Assembly: GCF_014773385.1 (NCBI RefSeq) | Contig: NZ_JACXAI010000006.1 | Location: 62,001 to 126,000, forward strand | Length of the DNA stretch: 64,000 bases | Direction of reading: 5' to 3' | From: Metabacillus arenae | GTDB lineage: Bacteria > Bacillota > Bacilli > Bacillales > Bacillaceae | Shown here: piece by piece, positions 1 to 9,079 of the stretch | How the letters are laid out: every line of letters starts with the position of its first letter | Numbering within the stretch: position 1 is the first letter of the stretch | Made by a program: the position numbers and the translations under genes | The notes under the pieces: generated by a model | What the model was told of the DNA's origin: nothing | Database searches by the model: none | The model's input: only the letters and a program-made list of their open reading frames with translations

Positions 1-112
1 AAGGCGATTTTCTAAGTGGTTGTTGCGATTTACACAATGAGAGGTGCTAACAATAAAAGCAAATGGTGAATCGCCGATTGCTTTTAGTCTCACATTTCAC
101 CTCAAAAGATTC
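1..112. repeat. Dispersed hairpin repeat, family A, upstream of bshC
   Basis: The first 112 bases resemble other intergenic stretches of this window (3382-3500, 17150-17235, 30085-30146, 54955-55010, 56925-56967). The core at 57-83 is an imperfect inverted repeat containing ATCGCCGATTGCTT, the reverse complement of the core at 54983-55009. It is flanked by AGAGGTG and CACCTC segments. No coding potential was recognised. The element may begin before the window. Confidence 0.6.
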
Positions 113-119
113 AAGGGGA

Positions 120-147
120 TTGACTTTGTGTCAGGTAGCAACAAAAT
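120..147 (+). promoter_or_regulatory. Possible sigma-A promoter for bshC
   Basis: TTGACT at 120-125 and CAAAAT at 142-147 are separated by 16 bp, about 55 bp before the bshC start. The -35 is good and the -10 matches the consensus at four of six positions. Inference from sequence only. Confidence 0.35.
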
Positions 148-203
148 TCTGAAAACTGTCTTTAAATAAAAGCTAGAAACCGATCATAGAAAGGAAGTCT
201 ATC

Positions 204-1823
204 ATGGAGATTGAAGAACTTTCCCTTCAATTTGAAAATAAATTTATTGATGAGCTTATACATAATAACTTAACAAATACCGATTTCTTTCATTATTCTA
301 TTCACTCAGATTCAGTATACGAAGATCGTTTAGCTGACATAAAAAACCATAGCTATCCACGGCAGCAATTGGTTGATTATTTATTAAAATACAATGAACG
401 ATTTCATTCTCCCGAAACGAATGTAAACATAAAAAAACTGCTGGATCCTTCTTCATCTGTTGTAATAGGCGGACAGCAATCAGGTTTATTGACCGGGCCA
501 TTATATACGATTCATAAAATCATTTCGATTATTCAGTTAGCAAAAGAACAGGAAAGAAACCTACAAAAGCCTGTGATTCCAGTGTTTTGGATTGCAGGAG
601 AGGACCATGATTTTGATGAGATTAACCATGTGTTTGTCCCTTCTAATGGCAGAATGAAGAAAAAAGGGATTTCCCAGCGGCAAATTGGCAAAACTTCTGT
701 AGCTAGTATGCAATTGGACCATAGGCAATGTGGGGAATGGATTAAAGAAATTGTTGAAGGTTTTGGTGAAACGGACCATTCAAATGAACTAATAAAATTT
801 CTTGAAAATTGTATGAAACGATCTGATACTTATGTTCAATTTTTTGAAGAAATTGTCATGTGGTTTTTTAAGGAGGATGGATTAATCCTTATTAATTCAG
901 GTGACCTGGAACTTAGAAAAATTGAACAGCCATTTTTTAAACGATTGTCAAAAAATAGTATGGAAATGCAGTCTGCTCTCCAACAACAACAAAAATTTAT
1001 GGTGGAGTTGGGGTATAAGCCGATCATTCAAAGCCAACCGAACAGTGCCAACATTTTTTATGAATATGATGGGGAAAGAATCCTATTAAAAAAAGAACAA
1101 GCTGTTTTTGTTGCTCCAGAGGTTGGATTAACTTTAACTGAAAATGAAATGGATGACCTAATACAGACTAAACCACACCTTTTTAGTAACAATGTTGTAA
1201 CGAGGCCTCTAATGCAAGAATTCCTCTTTCCGACTTTAGCTTTCATCGGAGGCTATGGTGAAATACATTATTGGGCAGAGCTGAAACAAGTTTTTGAAAA
1301 AATGAAAATAAAAATGCCCCCAGTCGTTCCCAGGCTGAACATTACGTTTTTAGAAAGGCCTATAGAACGTGAAATTGATGAATTGTCTTTATCACTAACC
1401 ACCGTTTTAAACAAAGGTGTTGCAGATGAAATGGATAACTGGATTTCAATGAATACCCCAATTCCTATCTCACCCTTAGTGGCGGAAACAAAACAAAAGG
1501 TTGATTCTTTGCATGCTGAGCTTAGAAATGCAGCTATTCAAATCGATCAAAGCCTTGAAGGACTCATGAAGAAAAATGCGTACTTTATTCAAAAACAGCT
1601 GGAGTTCGCAGAGCAGGCAGTGGAAAAACAAATCAAATTAAAACTCGAAAATGATATTTCTAAATTCCAAAGAGTAGAGATGTCGTTGAAACCCGAAGGA
1701 AGACTACAAGAGAGAATGTGGAATTTAGTTTATTTTCTAAATAAATATGGACCAGATATTCTCAAGAAGGTCAAAAATCTGTCATATTCTTTTAATAATC
1801 AACATAAGGTTGTCAAACTATGA
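204..1823 (+). CDS. bshC: Bacillithiol biosynthesis cysteine-adding enzyme BshC
   Basis: BshC (YllA) is the last enzyme of bacillithiol synthesis. It adds cysteine to glucosaminyl-malate to give the low-molecular-weight thiol of Bacilli, in the cytosol. The protein is 539 aa, the length I recall for B. subtilis. The family signatures GGQQSGLLTGPL (residues 89-100) and VFWIAGEDHDFDE (127-139) are present in a Rossmann-like, tRNA-synthetase-type fold. A Lys/Glu-rich helical stretch around residues 420-500 fits the C-terminal coiled coil. The ATG at 204 has AAAGGAAG (about 190-197) as ribosome binding site. Its position just upstream of mraZ matches yllA in B. subtilis. A terminator follows, so it is probably a separate unit from the dcw cluster. 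Confidence 0.95.
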   Translation: MEIEELSLQFENKFIDELIHNNLTNTDFFHYSIHSDSVYEDRLADIKNHSYPRQQLVDYLLKYNERFHSPETNVNIKKLLDPSSSVVIGGQQSGLLTGPLYTIHKIISIIQLAKEQERNLQKPVIPVFWIAGEDHDFDEINHVFVPSNGRMKKKGISQRQIGKTSVASMQLDHRQCGEWIKEIVEGFGETDHSNELIKFLENCMKRSDTYVQFFEEIVMWFFKEDGLILINSGDLELRKIEQPFFKRLSKNSMEMQSALQQQQKFMVELGYKPIIQSQPNSANIFYEYDGERILLKKEQAVFVAPEVGLTLTENEMDDLIQTKPHLFSNNVVTRPLMQEFLFPTLAFIGGYGEIHYWAELKQVFEKMKIKMPPVVPRLNITFLERPIEREIDELSLSLTTVLNKGVADEMDNWISMNTPIPISPLVAETKQKVDSLHAELRNAAIQIDQSLEGLMKKNAYFIQKQLEFAEQAVEKQIKLKLENDISKFQRVEMSLKPEGRLQERMWNLVYFLNKYGPDILKKVKNLSYSFNNQHKVVKL

Positions 1824-1841
1824 ATAAAACTTTTATGAAAT

Positions 1842-1868
1842 CCTGCATTTTGCGGGGTTTTTTTTTAT
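1842..1868 (+). terminator. Intrinsic terminator after bshC
   Basis: A six-base-pair stem (CCTGCA / TGCGGG, one G-T wobble) is followed by a run of T residues. It lies 20 bp after the bshC stop and separates it from mraZ. Confidence 0.65.
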
Positions 1869-1948
1869 GAAGAAAAGGTGTAAAATAAATTTGTGGAGAG
1901 AAGTGGGGGAAAGTGGTGAGTTAGGGAGAGAAAGTGGGGACAAAGAGC

Positions 1949-2380
1949 ATGTTCATGGGAGAATACAATCACACCATTGATACAAAAGGCCGAATGATTG
2001 TCCCTTCAAAGTTTCGGGAGGGACTTGGTGAAACATTTGTTTTAACCAGAGGCCTTGATAATTGCTTATTTGGATACCCCATGAGCGAATGGAAGGTTAT
2101 TGAAGAAAAACTTAAAGCACTCCCCTTAACAAAGAAAGATGCACGCGCATTTACCCGATTCTTCTTTTCAGGAGCAGTTGAATGTGAATTAGATAAACAA
2201 GGGCGTATCAACATTCCGTCATCTCTTCTCCAATATGGAAAGCTTGAAAAAGAATGTGTTGTTATCGGTGTTTCAAATCGAATTGAGCTATGGAGTAAGG
2301 CAATTTGGGAAGACTATGTAACAGAACAAGAAGATTCATTTGAAGAAATAGCTGAAAACATGATTGACTTTGATATATAA
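1949..2380 (+). CDS. mraZ: Transcriptional regulator MraZ
   Basis: MraZ is a DNA-binding protein of the AbrB/SpoVT swapped-hairpin fold that controls the dcw cluster by binding repeats upstream of its own gene. The start at ATG 1949 gives [16 protein letters not shown] and 143 aa, the usual family length. An in-frame GTG at 1934 would add five residues, but it lies inside the likely ribosome binding site (AGTGGGGA, about 1933-1940). Two copies of the AbrB-like module are visible, around [13 protein letters not shown] near the N-terminus and [13 protein letters not shown] in the second half, as expected for this duplicated fold. It is the first gene of the dcw cluster, with rsmH 52 bp downstream. 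Confidence 0.95.
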   Translation: MFMGEYNHTIDTKGRMIVPSKFREGLGETFVLTRGLDNCLFGYPMSEWKVIEEKLKALPLTKKDARAFTRFFFSGAVECELDKQGRINIPSSLLQYGKLEKECVVIGVSNRIELWSKAIWEDYVTEQEDSFEEIAENMIDFDI

Positions 2381-2432
2381 TTGAATCTTGTGCAAAAGCT
2401 TAAGTCGATTTTTAACAAAGGTGGTAACAGCA

Positions 2433-3365
2433 ATGTTTCAACATAAGACTGTATTATTAAAAGAAACCGTTGATGGGTTAAACATTAAAAAAGATGGAAC
2501 ATATGTAGATTGTACGCTTGGCGGCGCTGGACACAGTACATATTTGCTTTCACAGCTTTCAAGCGAAGGTCAGCTGTATGCTTTTGATCAAGATGAAACA
2601 GCCATCCAGCATGCAAAAGAAAAGCTCTCTTCATTTGAGGGACAATCGATTCTTATTAAAAGTAACTTCAAATTTTTAAAAGAGCGGCTAAATGAACTCG
2701 GTGTGACAAAAGTGGATGGAATCCTATTTGATCTAGGAGTTTCTTCTCCTCAGCTTGATACACCAGAGAGGGGTTTTAGCTATCATCATGATGCACCGCT
2801 CGATATGCGAATGGATCAAGAAGCAAATCTTACAGCATATGATGTGGTAAATAAGTGGACATATGAACAATTAGTAAAAATCTTTTTTCGCTACGGAGAA
2901 GAAAAATTCTCAAAGCAGATAGCGAGGAAAATTGAAGCTGTTCGTGCAAAGCAGCCTATTGAAACAACAGCGGAATTAGTCGATATTATTAAAGATTCTA
3001 TTCCGGCACCTGCAAGAAGAACTGGAGGTCATCCGGCAAAACGAATTTTCCAAGCCATACGTATTGCTGTAAACGATGAACTAAAGGTGTTTGAGGATGC
3101 GATTGGACAAGCAATTGAGTTGCTTAAGCCTTCTGGAAGAGTATCCGTTATTACTTTCCACTCTCTTGAAGATCGTATTTGCAAAATAGCATACAAAAAG
3201 GCAGCTGAATTACCTGACTTGCCTCCCAATTTACCGATGATTCCAAAAGGATTTGAACCAAAGGTAAAGATTATTACGAGGAAGCCGATCATCCCTTCTG
3301 AAGAAGAATTAACAGAAAACAATCGAGCACGTTCTGCAAAATTAAGAATTGCTGAAAAGATATAA
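2433..3365 (+). CDS. rsmH: 16S rRNA (cytosine1402-N4)-methyltransferase RsmH
   Basis: RsmH (MraW) uses S-adenosylmethionine to methylate N4 of C1402 in the decoding centre of 16S rRNA. The chosen start, ATG 2433 ([13 protein letters not shown]), follows AAAGGTGG at 2417-2424 and gives 310 aa, one less than I recall for B. subtilis. A longer in-frame reading from 2388 lacks a ribosome binding site and family similarity. The SAM-binding motif [11 protein letters not shown] is at residues 25-35, with [12 protein letters not shown] further on. The C-terminus carries the family's [11 protein letters not shown] sequence. It is second in the dcw cluster. A repeat-containing gap of 243 bp, larger than usual, separates it from ftsL. 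Confidence 0.95.
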   Translation: MFQHKTVLLKETVDGLNIKKDGTYVDCTLGGAGHSTYLLSQLSSEGQLYAFDQDETAIQHAKEKLSSFEGQSILIKSNFKFLKERLNELGVTKVDGILFDLGVSSPQLDTPERGFSYHHDAPLDMRMDQEANLTAYDVVNKWTYEQLVKIFFRYGEEKFSKQIARKIEAVRAKQPIETTAELVDIIKDSIPAPARRTGGHPAKRIFQAIRIAVNDELKVFEDAIGQAIELLKPSGRVSVITFHSLEDRICKIAYKKAAELPDLPPNLPMIPKGFEPKVKIITRKPIIPSEEELTENNRARSAKLRIAEKI

Positions 3366-3381
3366 AAAAATAGATAACAAT

Positions 3382-3545
3382 GAAAGGCTCTTTTCTAGAA
3401 AATTGTTGCTTTGTTTTATGGGGGAGTTTTAATAAAAGCAAACGAGAATCGCCAATTGCTTCTAGTTTCACCTCAAGAATTAAAATAAGCGGTGAACCCT
3501 CAGTTTGTTTAAAAGTCACACATTTAACCGCAAACCTCGGGAGAG
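3382..3545. repeat. Dispersed repeat inserted between rsmH and ftsL
   Basis: This stretch starts with AAAGGCTCTTTTCTAGAAAA, a motif repeated in close form near 6441. Its core (3436-3461) resembles the family A core at 57-83, with GAATCGCCAATTGCTT in place of GAATCGCCGATTGCTT, and TTTCACCTCAAGA follows. Other frames are open here, but they read through repeat sequence and are not credible genes. It occupies most of the enlarged rsmH-ftsL gap. Confidence 0.55.
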
Positions 3546-3608
3546 ATAGACATTGCCTCATGCAGCAATTATTTACGAAAGCAGCCGACTTAATAAAAGG
3601 AGGTTATT

Positions 3609-3980
3609 GTGGTGAATCAAAATTTAGCCTATCAAATTCAACATCAAAAAAAAGAACAAACCAATCAGGTGCCAAAACAAAAAACGGTAGTCATCAGAAG
3701 GCGAGCTTCGATCACTTTAGGGGAAAAGGCTCTTATTATCCTATTTGCCGCTATTTTTTTGCTTGGAGCGGTAAAGATTGTTTCCAACAGCGTAAATGTC
3801 TATCAATCGAACGTGGAAATACAAAAATTAGAGCAGCGTATTGAAGTACAAAACAGAGCCAACAGTGACCTCGAGGTTCAAGTGGCAGAGCTAAGCAAGT
3901 ATGATCGGATCTGGAAGGAAGCAAAAAAACTTGGCTTAACACTCAACGAAAATAATGTGAAAAACGTACGGGAACAATAA
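3609..3980 (+). CDS. ftsL: Cell division protein FtsL
   Basis: FtsL is a small bitopic membrane protein that joins DivIB and DivIC in the divisome subcomplex and helps activate septal peptidoglycan synthesis. The 123-aa product has a charged cytoplasmic N-terminus (to about residue 38), one transmembrane segment near 41-58 (ALIILFAAIFLLGAVKIV), and a leucine-zipper-like extracytoplasmic coiled coil at about 60-100. It starts at one of two consecutive GTG codons (3609 or 3612) after AAAAGGAGG (3595-3603); spacing does not decide between them. The next gene, pbpB, starts 2 bp after the stop, so translation may be coupled. Sequence conservation of FtsL is low, so the call relies on topology and its place between rsmH and pbpB. 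Confidence 0.92.
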   Translation: MVNQNLAYQIQHQKKEQTNQVPKQKTVVIRRRASITLGEKALIILFAAIFLLGAVKIVSNSVNVYQSNVEIQKLEQRIEVQNRANSDLEVQVAELSKYDRIWKEAKKLGLTLNENNVKNVREQ

Positions 3981-3982
3981 AC

Positions 3983-6124
3983 ATGATGAAAAAAAAGAAT
4001 AAAAATATAAATAGAGGAGCAGCAATATTAACATTAATATTTGCTTTGCTCTTCTTTATCATTACTGGAAGATTTGTATATTTACAGGCTGTTGGCAAGG
4101 TTAATGGAGAAATTCTTGCTGCACGTGCAGCAGAGAAATATGAAGAGGAACAAATGCTTGAAGCCAAGCGAGGAACAATTTTTGATCAAAATGGCGAGCC
4201 GATCGCACAGGATGTTTCTACATATTCGTTAGTAGCTGTTCTAGATGAAAAGCTAACGACAGATCCAGATAAACCTCGCCATGTCGTTGATGTTGAGGAG
4301 ACTGCCGCAAAACTTGCTCCTATTTTGGAGGTTGACGAAAGCAGTTTGATAGAAACATTGAGCAAGGATCGAGATCAAGTTGAATTTGGATCAGCAGGCC
4401 GCAATTTAGACTTTTCCCAAAAAGAAAAAATTGAACAATTAGAGCTGCCTGGACTAGCTTTTACAAGGCAGACAGACCGGTTTTATCCAAGCGGTACATT
4501 TGCTTCCCATCTTATCGGCTATGCTCAATCAAATGGGAAAGACAAAACTATCGGAAAAATGGGTCTGGAAAAAACCTTAGATAAACATTTACAAGAAAAA
4601 AATGGTTATATTAAATATGAACAAGACCACTATGGTTGGAAACTTCCAAACAGCGAGGATAAAATAGTACCACCAGAACATGGAAAAGATGTCTATTTGA
4701 CAATTGACCAAAAGATCCAAGCATTCTTAGAAGATGCAATGAATCAAGCAGCAGAGAAGTATGAACCTAAGAAAATAATGGGTGTAGTTGCCGATCCGAA
4801 AACAGGGAAAATACTTGCAATGGGACAACGTCCAAGCTTTGATCCGAACAAAAGAGATATCAATTCTTTTTACAATGATATTATCAGCTATCCTTTTGAA
4901 CCGGGTTCAACGATGAAGATTTATACGTTAGCTTCCGCGATTGAAGAGGGTGTTTATAATGGTCAGGAAAAATTTCAGTCTGGTTCCTATGAAATAGGCT
5001 CTGGTGGAAGAATAAGTGACCATAATAATAAAGGCTGGGGTTCAATCACATATGATGAAGGGATCCAAAGGTCTTCTAATGTTGCCATGGCCAATTTAGT
5101 CGAAAAGAAAATAGGGTTTGAAAGATTTAAGCAATATTTAAGCAAGTTTCATTTTGATAAGAAGACAGGTATCGATCTCCCCGGAGAGGCAAATAGCAAA
5201 ATAAACTACCATTATAAAATTGATAAAATTCAAACTGCTTTTGGTCAGGCTTCCGCCATCACTCCTATCCAGCAAATTCAAGCAGCTACAGCAATCGCTA
5301 ATGATGGGAAAATGATGAAGCCATACGTTATAGACCGCATCGTTGACCCAAACAAGAAAGAGGTAGTCAGCGAGAATAAATCAGAAATTGTCGGCCAGCC
5401 AATCTCTAAAGAAACCTCTGAGAAAGTTCTAGATATTTTAGAAACGGCCGTAACTTCTGAAAAAGGAACTGGGCAGCCATTTCAAATTGATGGTTATGAC
5501 GTTGCAGGTAAAACAGGAACTGCTCAATTGTATGAAAATGGAAAATTATTAACCGGACAGGATAATTATATTTTTTCATTTATGGGATTTGCTCCTAAGG
5601 ATGACCCTGAATTTATTGTCTATGTAGCTGTCCAGCAGCCAGAACTGGAACCTGATGAAGCTGGGTCAATGCCTGTTGCCACTGTTTTTAACACGGTCAT
5701 GAAAAACAGTCTGCAATATAAGCAAATTAAGCCTGATGATAGTAAAAAGGCGGAAAAAGAAAAGCCGGAAAGTCCGCTTTCAATGCCTGATTTTGAAGGT
5801 GAAAGCATGTCTGTTGTTAACGAGAAGTTAAAACAGATGGGCGTCGACCCTGTCGTGCTTGGAAATGGAGAAACTGCTGAAACTCAATATCCTGAAGAGG
5901 GAATCTCTGTTTCTAAAAACGAGAAAGTGTTTATACACTCTGGCGGTCCTGTAAAGCTGCCTGATTTAACTGGATGGTCAAAGCGTGATGTCATGAAGCT
6001 CTCAACGATTTTAGAAATTGAATTAGACTTAAGTGGATCAGGCTTTGTGAAAACGCAAAATATGAAGCCTGGCACAGTTGTAAAAAAAGGGGATAAAATT
6101 AAAGTCAGCTTTAAAAAGCCATAA
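3983..6124 (+). CDS. pbpB: Septal class B penicillin-binding protein PBP2B
   Basis: PBP2B (the FtsI equivalent) is the divisome transpeptidase that crosslinks septal peptidoglycan. The 713-aa protein has an N-terminal membrane anchor (about residues 12-32), a PBP dimerisation domain, and a transpeptidase domain. The catalytic Ser309 is in STMK, followed by the SSN motif (364-366) and KTGT (from 510). Two C-terminal PASTA domains follow (about 595-655 and 656-713; MPDFEGESMSVV and LPDLTGWSKRDV). B. subtilis PBP2B has the same architecture and similar length. Translation starts at tandem ATGs right after ftsL, with only a weak ribosome binding site. A strong hairpin follows at 6142-6177. Confidence 0.97.
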   Translation: MMKKKNKNINRGAAILTLIFALLFFIITGRFVYLQAVGKVNGEILAARAAEKYEEEQMLEAKRGTIFDQNGEPIAQDVSTYSLVAVLDEKLTTDPDKPRHVVDVEETAAKLAPILEVDESSLIETLSKDRDQVEFGSAGRNLDFSQKEKIEQLELPGLAFTRQTDRFYPSGTFASHLIGYAQSNGKDKTIGKMGLEKTLDKHLQEKNGYIKYEQDHYGWKLPNSEDKIVPPEHGKDVYLTIDQKIQAFLEDAMNQAAEKYEPKKIMGVVADPKTGKILAMGQRPSFDPNKRDINSFYNDIISYPFEPGSTMKIYTLASAIEEGVYNGQEKFQSGSYEIGSGGRISDHNNKGWGSITYDEGIQRSSNVAMANLVEKKIGFERFKQYLSKFHFDKKTGIDLPGEANSKINYHYKIDKIQTAFGQASAITPIQQIQAATAIANDGKMMKPYVIDRIVDPNKKEVVSENKSEIVGQPISKETSEKVLDILETAVTSEKGTGQPFQIDGYDVAGKTGTAQLYENGKLLTGQDNYIFSFMGFAPKDDPEFIVYVAVQQPELEPDEAGSMPVATVFNTVMKNSLQYKQIKPDDSKKAEKEKPESPLSMPDFEGESMSVVNEKLKQMGVDPVVLGNGETAETQYPEEGISVSKNEKVFIHSGGPVKLPDLTGWSKRDVMKLSTILEIELDLSGSGFVKTQNMKPGTVVKKGDKIKVSFKKP

Positions 6125-6141
6125 AGCATCGTTTGAAGTTG

Positions 6142-6177
6142 GGGGACAGACATCTTATCAATAAGGTGCCTGTCCCC
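6142..6177. terminator. Hairpin/terminator after pbpB
   Basis: GGGGACAGACATCTTAT and ATAAGGTGCCTGTCCCC form a 17-position stem with two mismatches and a 2-nt loop, followed by TTTTG. It ends just before a 680-bp gene-free stretch, so it probably terminates pbpB transcription at least partly. The GGTGCCTGTCCCC arm resembles a hairpin I recall as frequent between genes in Bacillus genomes. Confidence 0.6.
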
Positions 6178-6799
6178 TTTTGATTAATTGCAATGCTTTT
6201 TAAAGATCAAGTGAACAGGCCTAACGAGCTTTACAAATTACAAGCCAATCCTTTAAAAAAGTAAATTCAGCATTTTGAATGGTTTATGCTTTCTTTGCCT
6301 GTTCAGAAGGAAGTTTAAGTTGAGTCAAGCGCTGTTCATGAGAATGCATGCACCGTTATCCTAATAAATGCGCCGTTACCCAAATAATTGCACCGTCATC
6401 CGATTAATTTCGAGTGGCACACTAAAGTGAGGTGTTTTTATAAAAGGCTCTTTTCAAAAAATTGTTGTTTATCTTACAAGAAAAATTTCGTTCCCAATTT
6501 ATTTCGCTATTTAAGATGTCATTGGACATCAACCTTTAACGATGGCGATCAATTTACTTTTTTTCCGATTTCGGGGCATCATGAACCGCATATGATGCCC
6601 GATTTGCTCTATTTTTCTGATTGCCTTTATTACGGAATGTTTAAGATCGCCACATTTATAAAGGGAAATGGGTGGTTTTTTCCAAGCATCGGCCGCTTTT
6701 GGTCTAATGGATATAACCATCCTGTATTAGGTTAATGAACATCCTTCCTGCTCTCTTTTTTTGCTTGTTAACGACGAACCAGAGCCTTGGCGTTTTTCG
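6178..6799. other. Enlarged pbpB-spoVD intergenic region, no credible gene
   Basis: About 620 bp without a gene I can support. It contains a three-unit 20-bp tandem repeat (6349-6408), a fragment resembling the repeat start at 3382 (around 6441-6470), and a hairpin at 6571-6603 whose arms match over 11 bp with one bulged G. Open frames of 115 codons (+) and 63 codons (-) exist here. Their translations show no recognisable motif and the + one begins inside the tandem repeat, so both were rejected. It may be decayed inserted sequence. Confidence 0.5.
6349..6408. repeat. 20-bp tandem repeat, three units
   Basis: Three adjacent imperfect 20-bp units lie at 6349-6368, 6369-6388 and 6389-6408. Each begins TGC(A/G)CCGT(T/C)A(T/C)C and ends with an AT-rich half. 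A more degenerate fourth unit may precede them at about 6328-6348 (GCGCTGTTCATGAGAAT). The units do not encode a recognisable peptide. Confidence 0.7.
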
Positions 6800-6828
6800 T
6801 TCTATTTAAGCGGGTACAAGCATATATT
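6800..6828 (+). promoter_or_regulatory. Candidate sigma-E promoter for spoVD
   Basis: TTCTATT (6800-6806), a 14-bp spacer, then CATATATT (6821-6828) resembles the mother-cell sigma-E pattern (KMATATT, about 14 bp, CATACAAT). It lies 31 bp upstream of the spoVD start. spoVD is known to be sigma-E dependent in B. subtilis; the site itself is inferred. Confidence 0.45.
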
Positions 6829-6859
6829 TGAATCAGCATGGACAAGGAGTGGTCGAAGA

Positions 6860-8800
6860 ATGCGCGTCTCGAATGTAACAGTTAGGCGGAGATTGGCAAT
6901 CGTTCTATTCATCGGATTTCTCATTTTTTTTGTGATTGATATGCGTCTTGGATACGTTCAATTCTTTCTAGGAGAAAAGCTGACTGCTTTGGCGAAGGAT
7001 TCATGGAGCCGCAACATTCCTTTTGAACCGCAAAGAGGGGAAATCCTTGATCGAAATGGGGTTGAACTTGCGACAAACAAAAGTGCGCCTACTATATATG
7101 TCGTCCCAAGACAAGTAGAAAATCCAGCGGAGACAGCTGAAAAGCTGGCTGCCGTTCTGAATATGTCAAAAGAAAAAGCCTACGGGCATATTACGAAAAA
7201 AACTTCGATTGAAAAAATTAATCCAGAAGGAAGAAAAATTTCGAATGAAAAAGCGAGTGAGGTTCAGGCGCTTGGTTTAAAAGGTGTTTATATTGCAGAG
7301 GATTCTATTCGTCATTATCCGTTTGGAAGCTATCTTTCACACGTTTTAGGATTTGCAGGCATTGATAACCAAGGATTATTAGGGTTAGAGGCGTTTTACG
7401 ATGAACAATTACAAGGGGAAAAAGGTAATGTAAAATTTTATTCTGATGCGAAAGGGAAAAGGATGCCGGAAGAGGCAGATGAATATTCAGCTCCTGAGGA
7501 TGGACTTGATTTAAAGCTAACGATTGATTCTAGAGTTCAAACGATTATTGAACGAGAATTGGATAATGCTGAAGCGACTTATAACCCGGATGGAATGATT
7601 GCCATTGCGATGAATCCAAAAAATGGGGAGATCGTGGCGATGTCCTCGAGGCCAACTTTCGACCCGGCTAATTACAAAGAAGTTGATCCTATGGTTTATA
7701 ATCGCAATTTACCTGTTTGGAGCTCATATGAGCCAGGATCAACCTTTAAAATTATTACACTTGCAGCTGCACTGGAGGAAAATAAAGTAAACCTTGAGAA
7801 TGATCATTTTCACGATTCTGGTGCTGTAGAGGTAGATGGGGCAAGACTTAGGTGCTGGAAGGCGGGCGGTCATGGAAGTCAGTCTTTCCTTGAAGTCGTC
7901 CAAAACTCTTGTAACCCAGGATTTGTGGAGTTAGGAGATCGATTAGGAAAATCAACATTATTTAAATATATTAAAGGCTTTGGTTTTGGAGAGAAAACAG
8001 GCATTGATCTGCAGGGGGAAGGGAAAGGAATCCTCTTTAATTTAGATCGAGTCGGACCAGTTGAACAAGCAACAACTGCATTCGGCCAAGGGGTATCTGT
8101 TACTCCAATTCAACAGGTTGCGGCTGTTGCAGCGGCTGTTAATGGAGGTGTGCTATACACACCATATATAGCAAAGGAATGGATTGATCCTGCTACAAAG
8201 GAAGTTGTCAATAAAACGACACCAGAAGCAAAAAGGCGGGTAATATCAGAGGAAACTTCTAAACAAATTCGTCATGCCCTAGAAAGTGTAGTTGCCCAAG
8301 GGACTGGGAGAAATGCGTTTGTAGAAGGGTACAGAGTTGGAGGGAAAACTGGTACTGCCCAAAAAGTAAAAGACGGAAAGTATATGAAAAATAATCATAT
8401 TGTTTCCTTTATTGGTTTTGCCCCTGCAGATGATCCTGAGCTTGTTGTCTATATTGCTGTCGATAATCCAAAAGGAACCATTCAATTCGGGGGGACAGTT
8501 GCAGCTCCAATTGTTGGAAATATTATGAGAGACAGCTTGCCGGCAATAGGTGTGAAACCGCGAAAGAATCAAATTGAAAAAGAATACCAATGGTTGGACA
8601 CAAAATTATTTGAAGTTCCGAATGTTTTAGGGCTCACAACAAATGAAATTTCTCAAGCATTGTATAACATTAAATTAGATGTAGCAGGTGAAGGAGACGT
8701 CGTTGTAGAACAGTCACCTAAGCCCGGTGTGAAAGTGAAGGAAGGATCAACCTTGCGGGTCTATTTAGGTGAAGAAAAAGATCAATCCAAAGAGGAATAA
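6860..8800 (+). CDS. spoVD: Sporulation-specific class B PBP SpoVD
   Basis: SpoVD is the mother-cell transpeptidase that works with the SEDS protein SpoVE to make spore cortex peptidoglycan in the outer forespore membrane. Starting at ATG 6860 (MRVSNVTVRRRL), after AAGGAG at 6844-6849, the product is 646 aa, the length I recall for B. subtilis. Extending upstream to 6761 adds 33 residues without family similarity. Features are an N-terminal membrane anchor (about residues 10-30), a dimerisation domain, the catalytic Ser294 in EPGSTFK, an NSCNPGF segment, and KTGTAQK, then a single C-terminal PASTA domain (VPNVLGLTTNEI onward). Unlike PBP2B it has one PASTA domain. It follows pbpB after an unusually long gap and precedes murE. 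Confidence 0.97.
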   Translation: MRVSNVTVRRRLAIVLFIGFLIFFVIDMRLGYVQFFLGEKLTALAKDSWSRNIPFEPQRGEILDRNGVELATNKSAPTIYVVPRQVENPAETAEKLAAVLNMSKEKAYGHITKKTSIEKINPEGRKISNEKASEVQALGLKGVYIAEDSIRHYPFGSYLSHVLGFAGIDNQGLLGLEAFYDEQLQGEKGNVKFYSDAKGKRMPEEADEYSAPEDGLDLKLTIDSRVQTIIERELDNAEATYNPDGMIAIAMNPKNGEIVAMSSRPTFDPANYKEVDPMVYNRNLPVWSSYEPGSTFKIITLAAALEENKVNLENDHFHDSGAVEVDGARLRCWKAGGHGSQSFLEVVQNSCNPGFVELGDRLGKSTLFKYIKGFGFGEKTGIDLQGEGKGILFNLDRVGPVEQATTAFGQGVSVTPIQQVAAVAAAVNGGVLYTPYIAKEWIDPATKEVVNKTTPEAKRRVISEETSKQIRHALESVVAQGTGRNAFVEGYRVGGKTGTAQKVKDGKYMKNNHIVSFIGFAPADDPELVVYIAVDNPKGTIQFGGTVAAPIVGNIMRDSLPAIGVKPRKNQIEKEYQWLDTKLFEVPNVLGLTTNEISQALYNIKLDVAGEGDVVVEQSPKPGVKVKEGSTLRVYLGEEKDQSKEE

Positions 8801-9079
8801 AGACGAAAAAGCAAGAAATTAGAAGGGGTGTACCTGATAAGTAACCGGCTCGTCAACGAACACTTCATTTTGGATCGCTTGTCTATAGAGCGGGAAGTGC
8901 CGGGCTCTGATCGTTAGGTATGCCCTATTCCTTTTCTTAAACTCAGGAAAATAATTAGTATTATTCATAAAACTTAGGCTAATTTTGAAATGAAATATAG
9001 CTCTTTTCCTCTAATTGCGCTAAAATATCTACTGTATGTTATCAATGGAAATGAATGTGTCCTGAGAGGTTTGATAAAG

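Noticed and set aside
3380-3844. 154-codon open frame overlapping ftsL
   Set aside because: It starts in a dispersed repeat and overlaps ftsL in another frame; ftsL has the expected topology, ribosome binding site and synteny.
6388-6735. 115-codon open frame in the pbpB-spoVD gap
   Set aside because: It begins inside a tandem repeat, reads through a repeat fragment and hairpins, has no good ribosome binding site, and its translation shows no recognisable motif.
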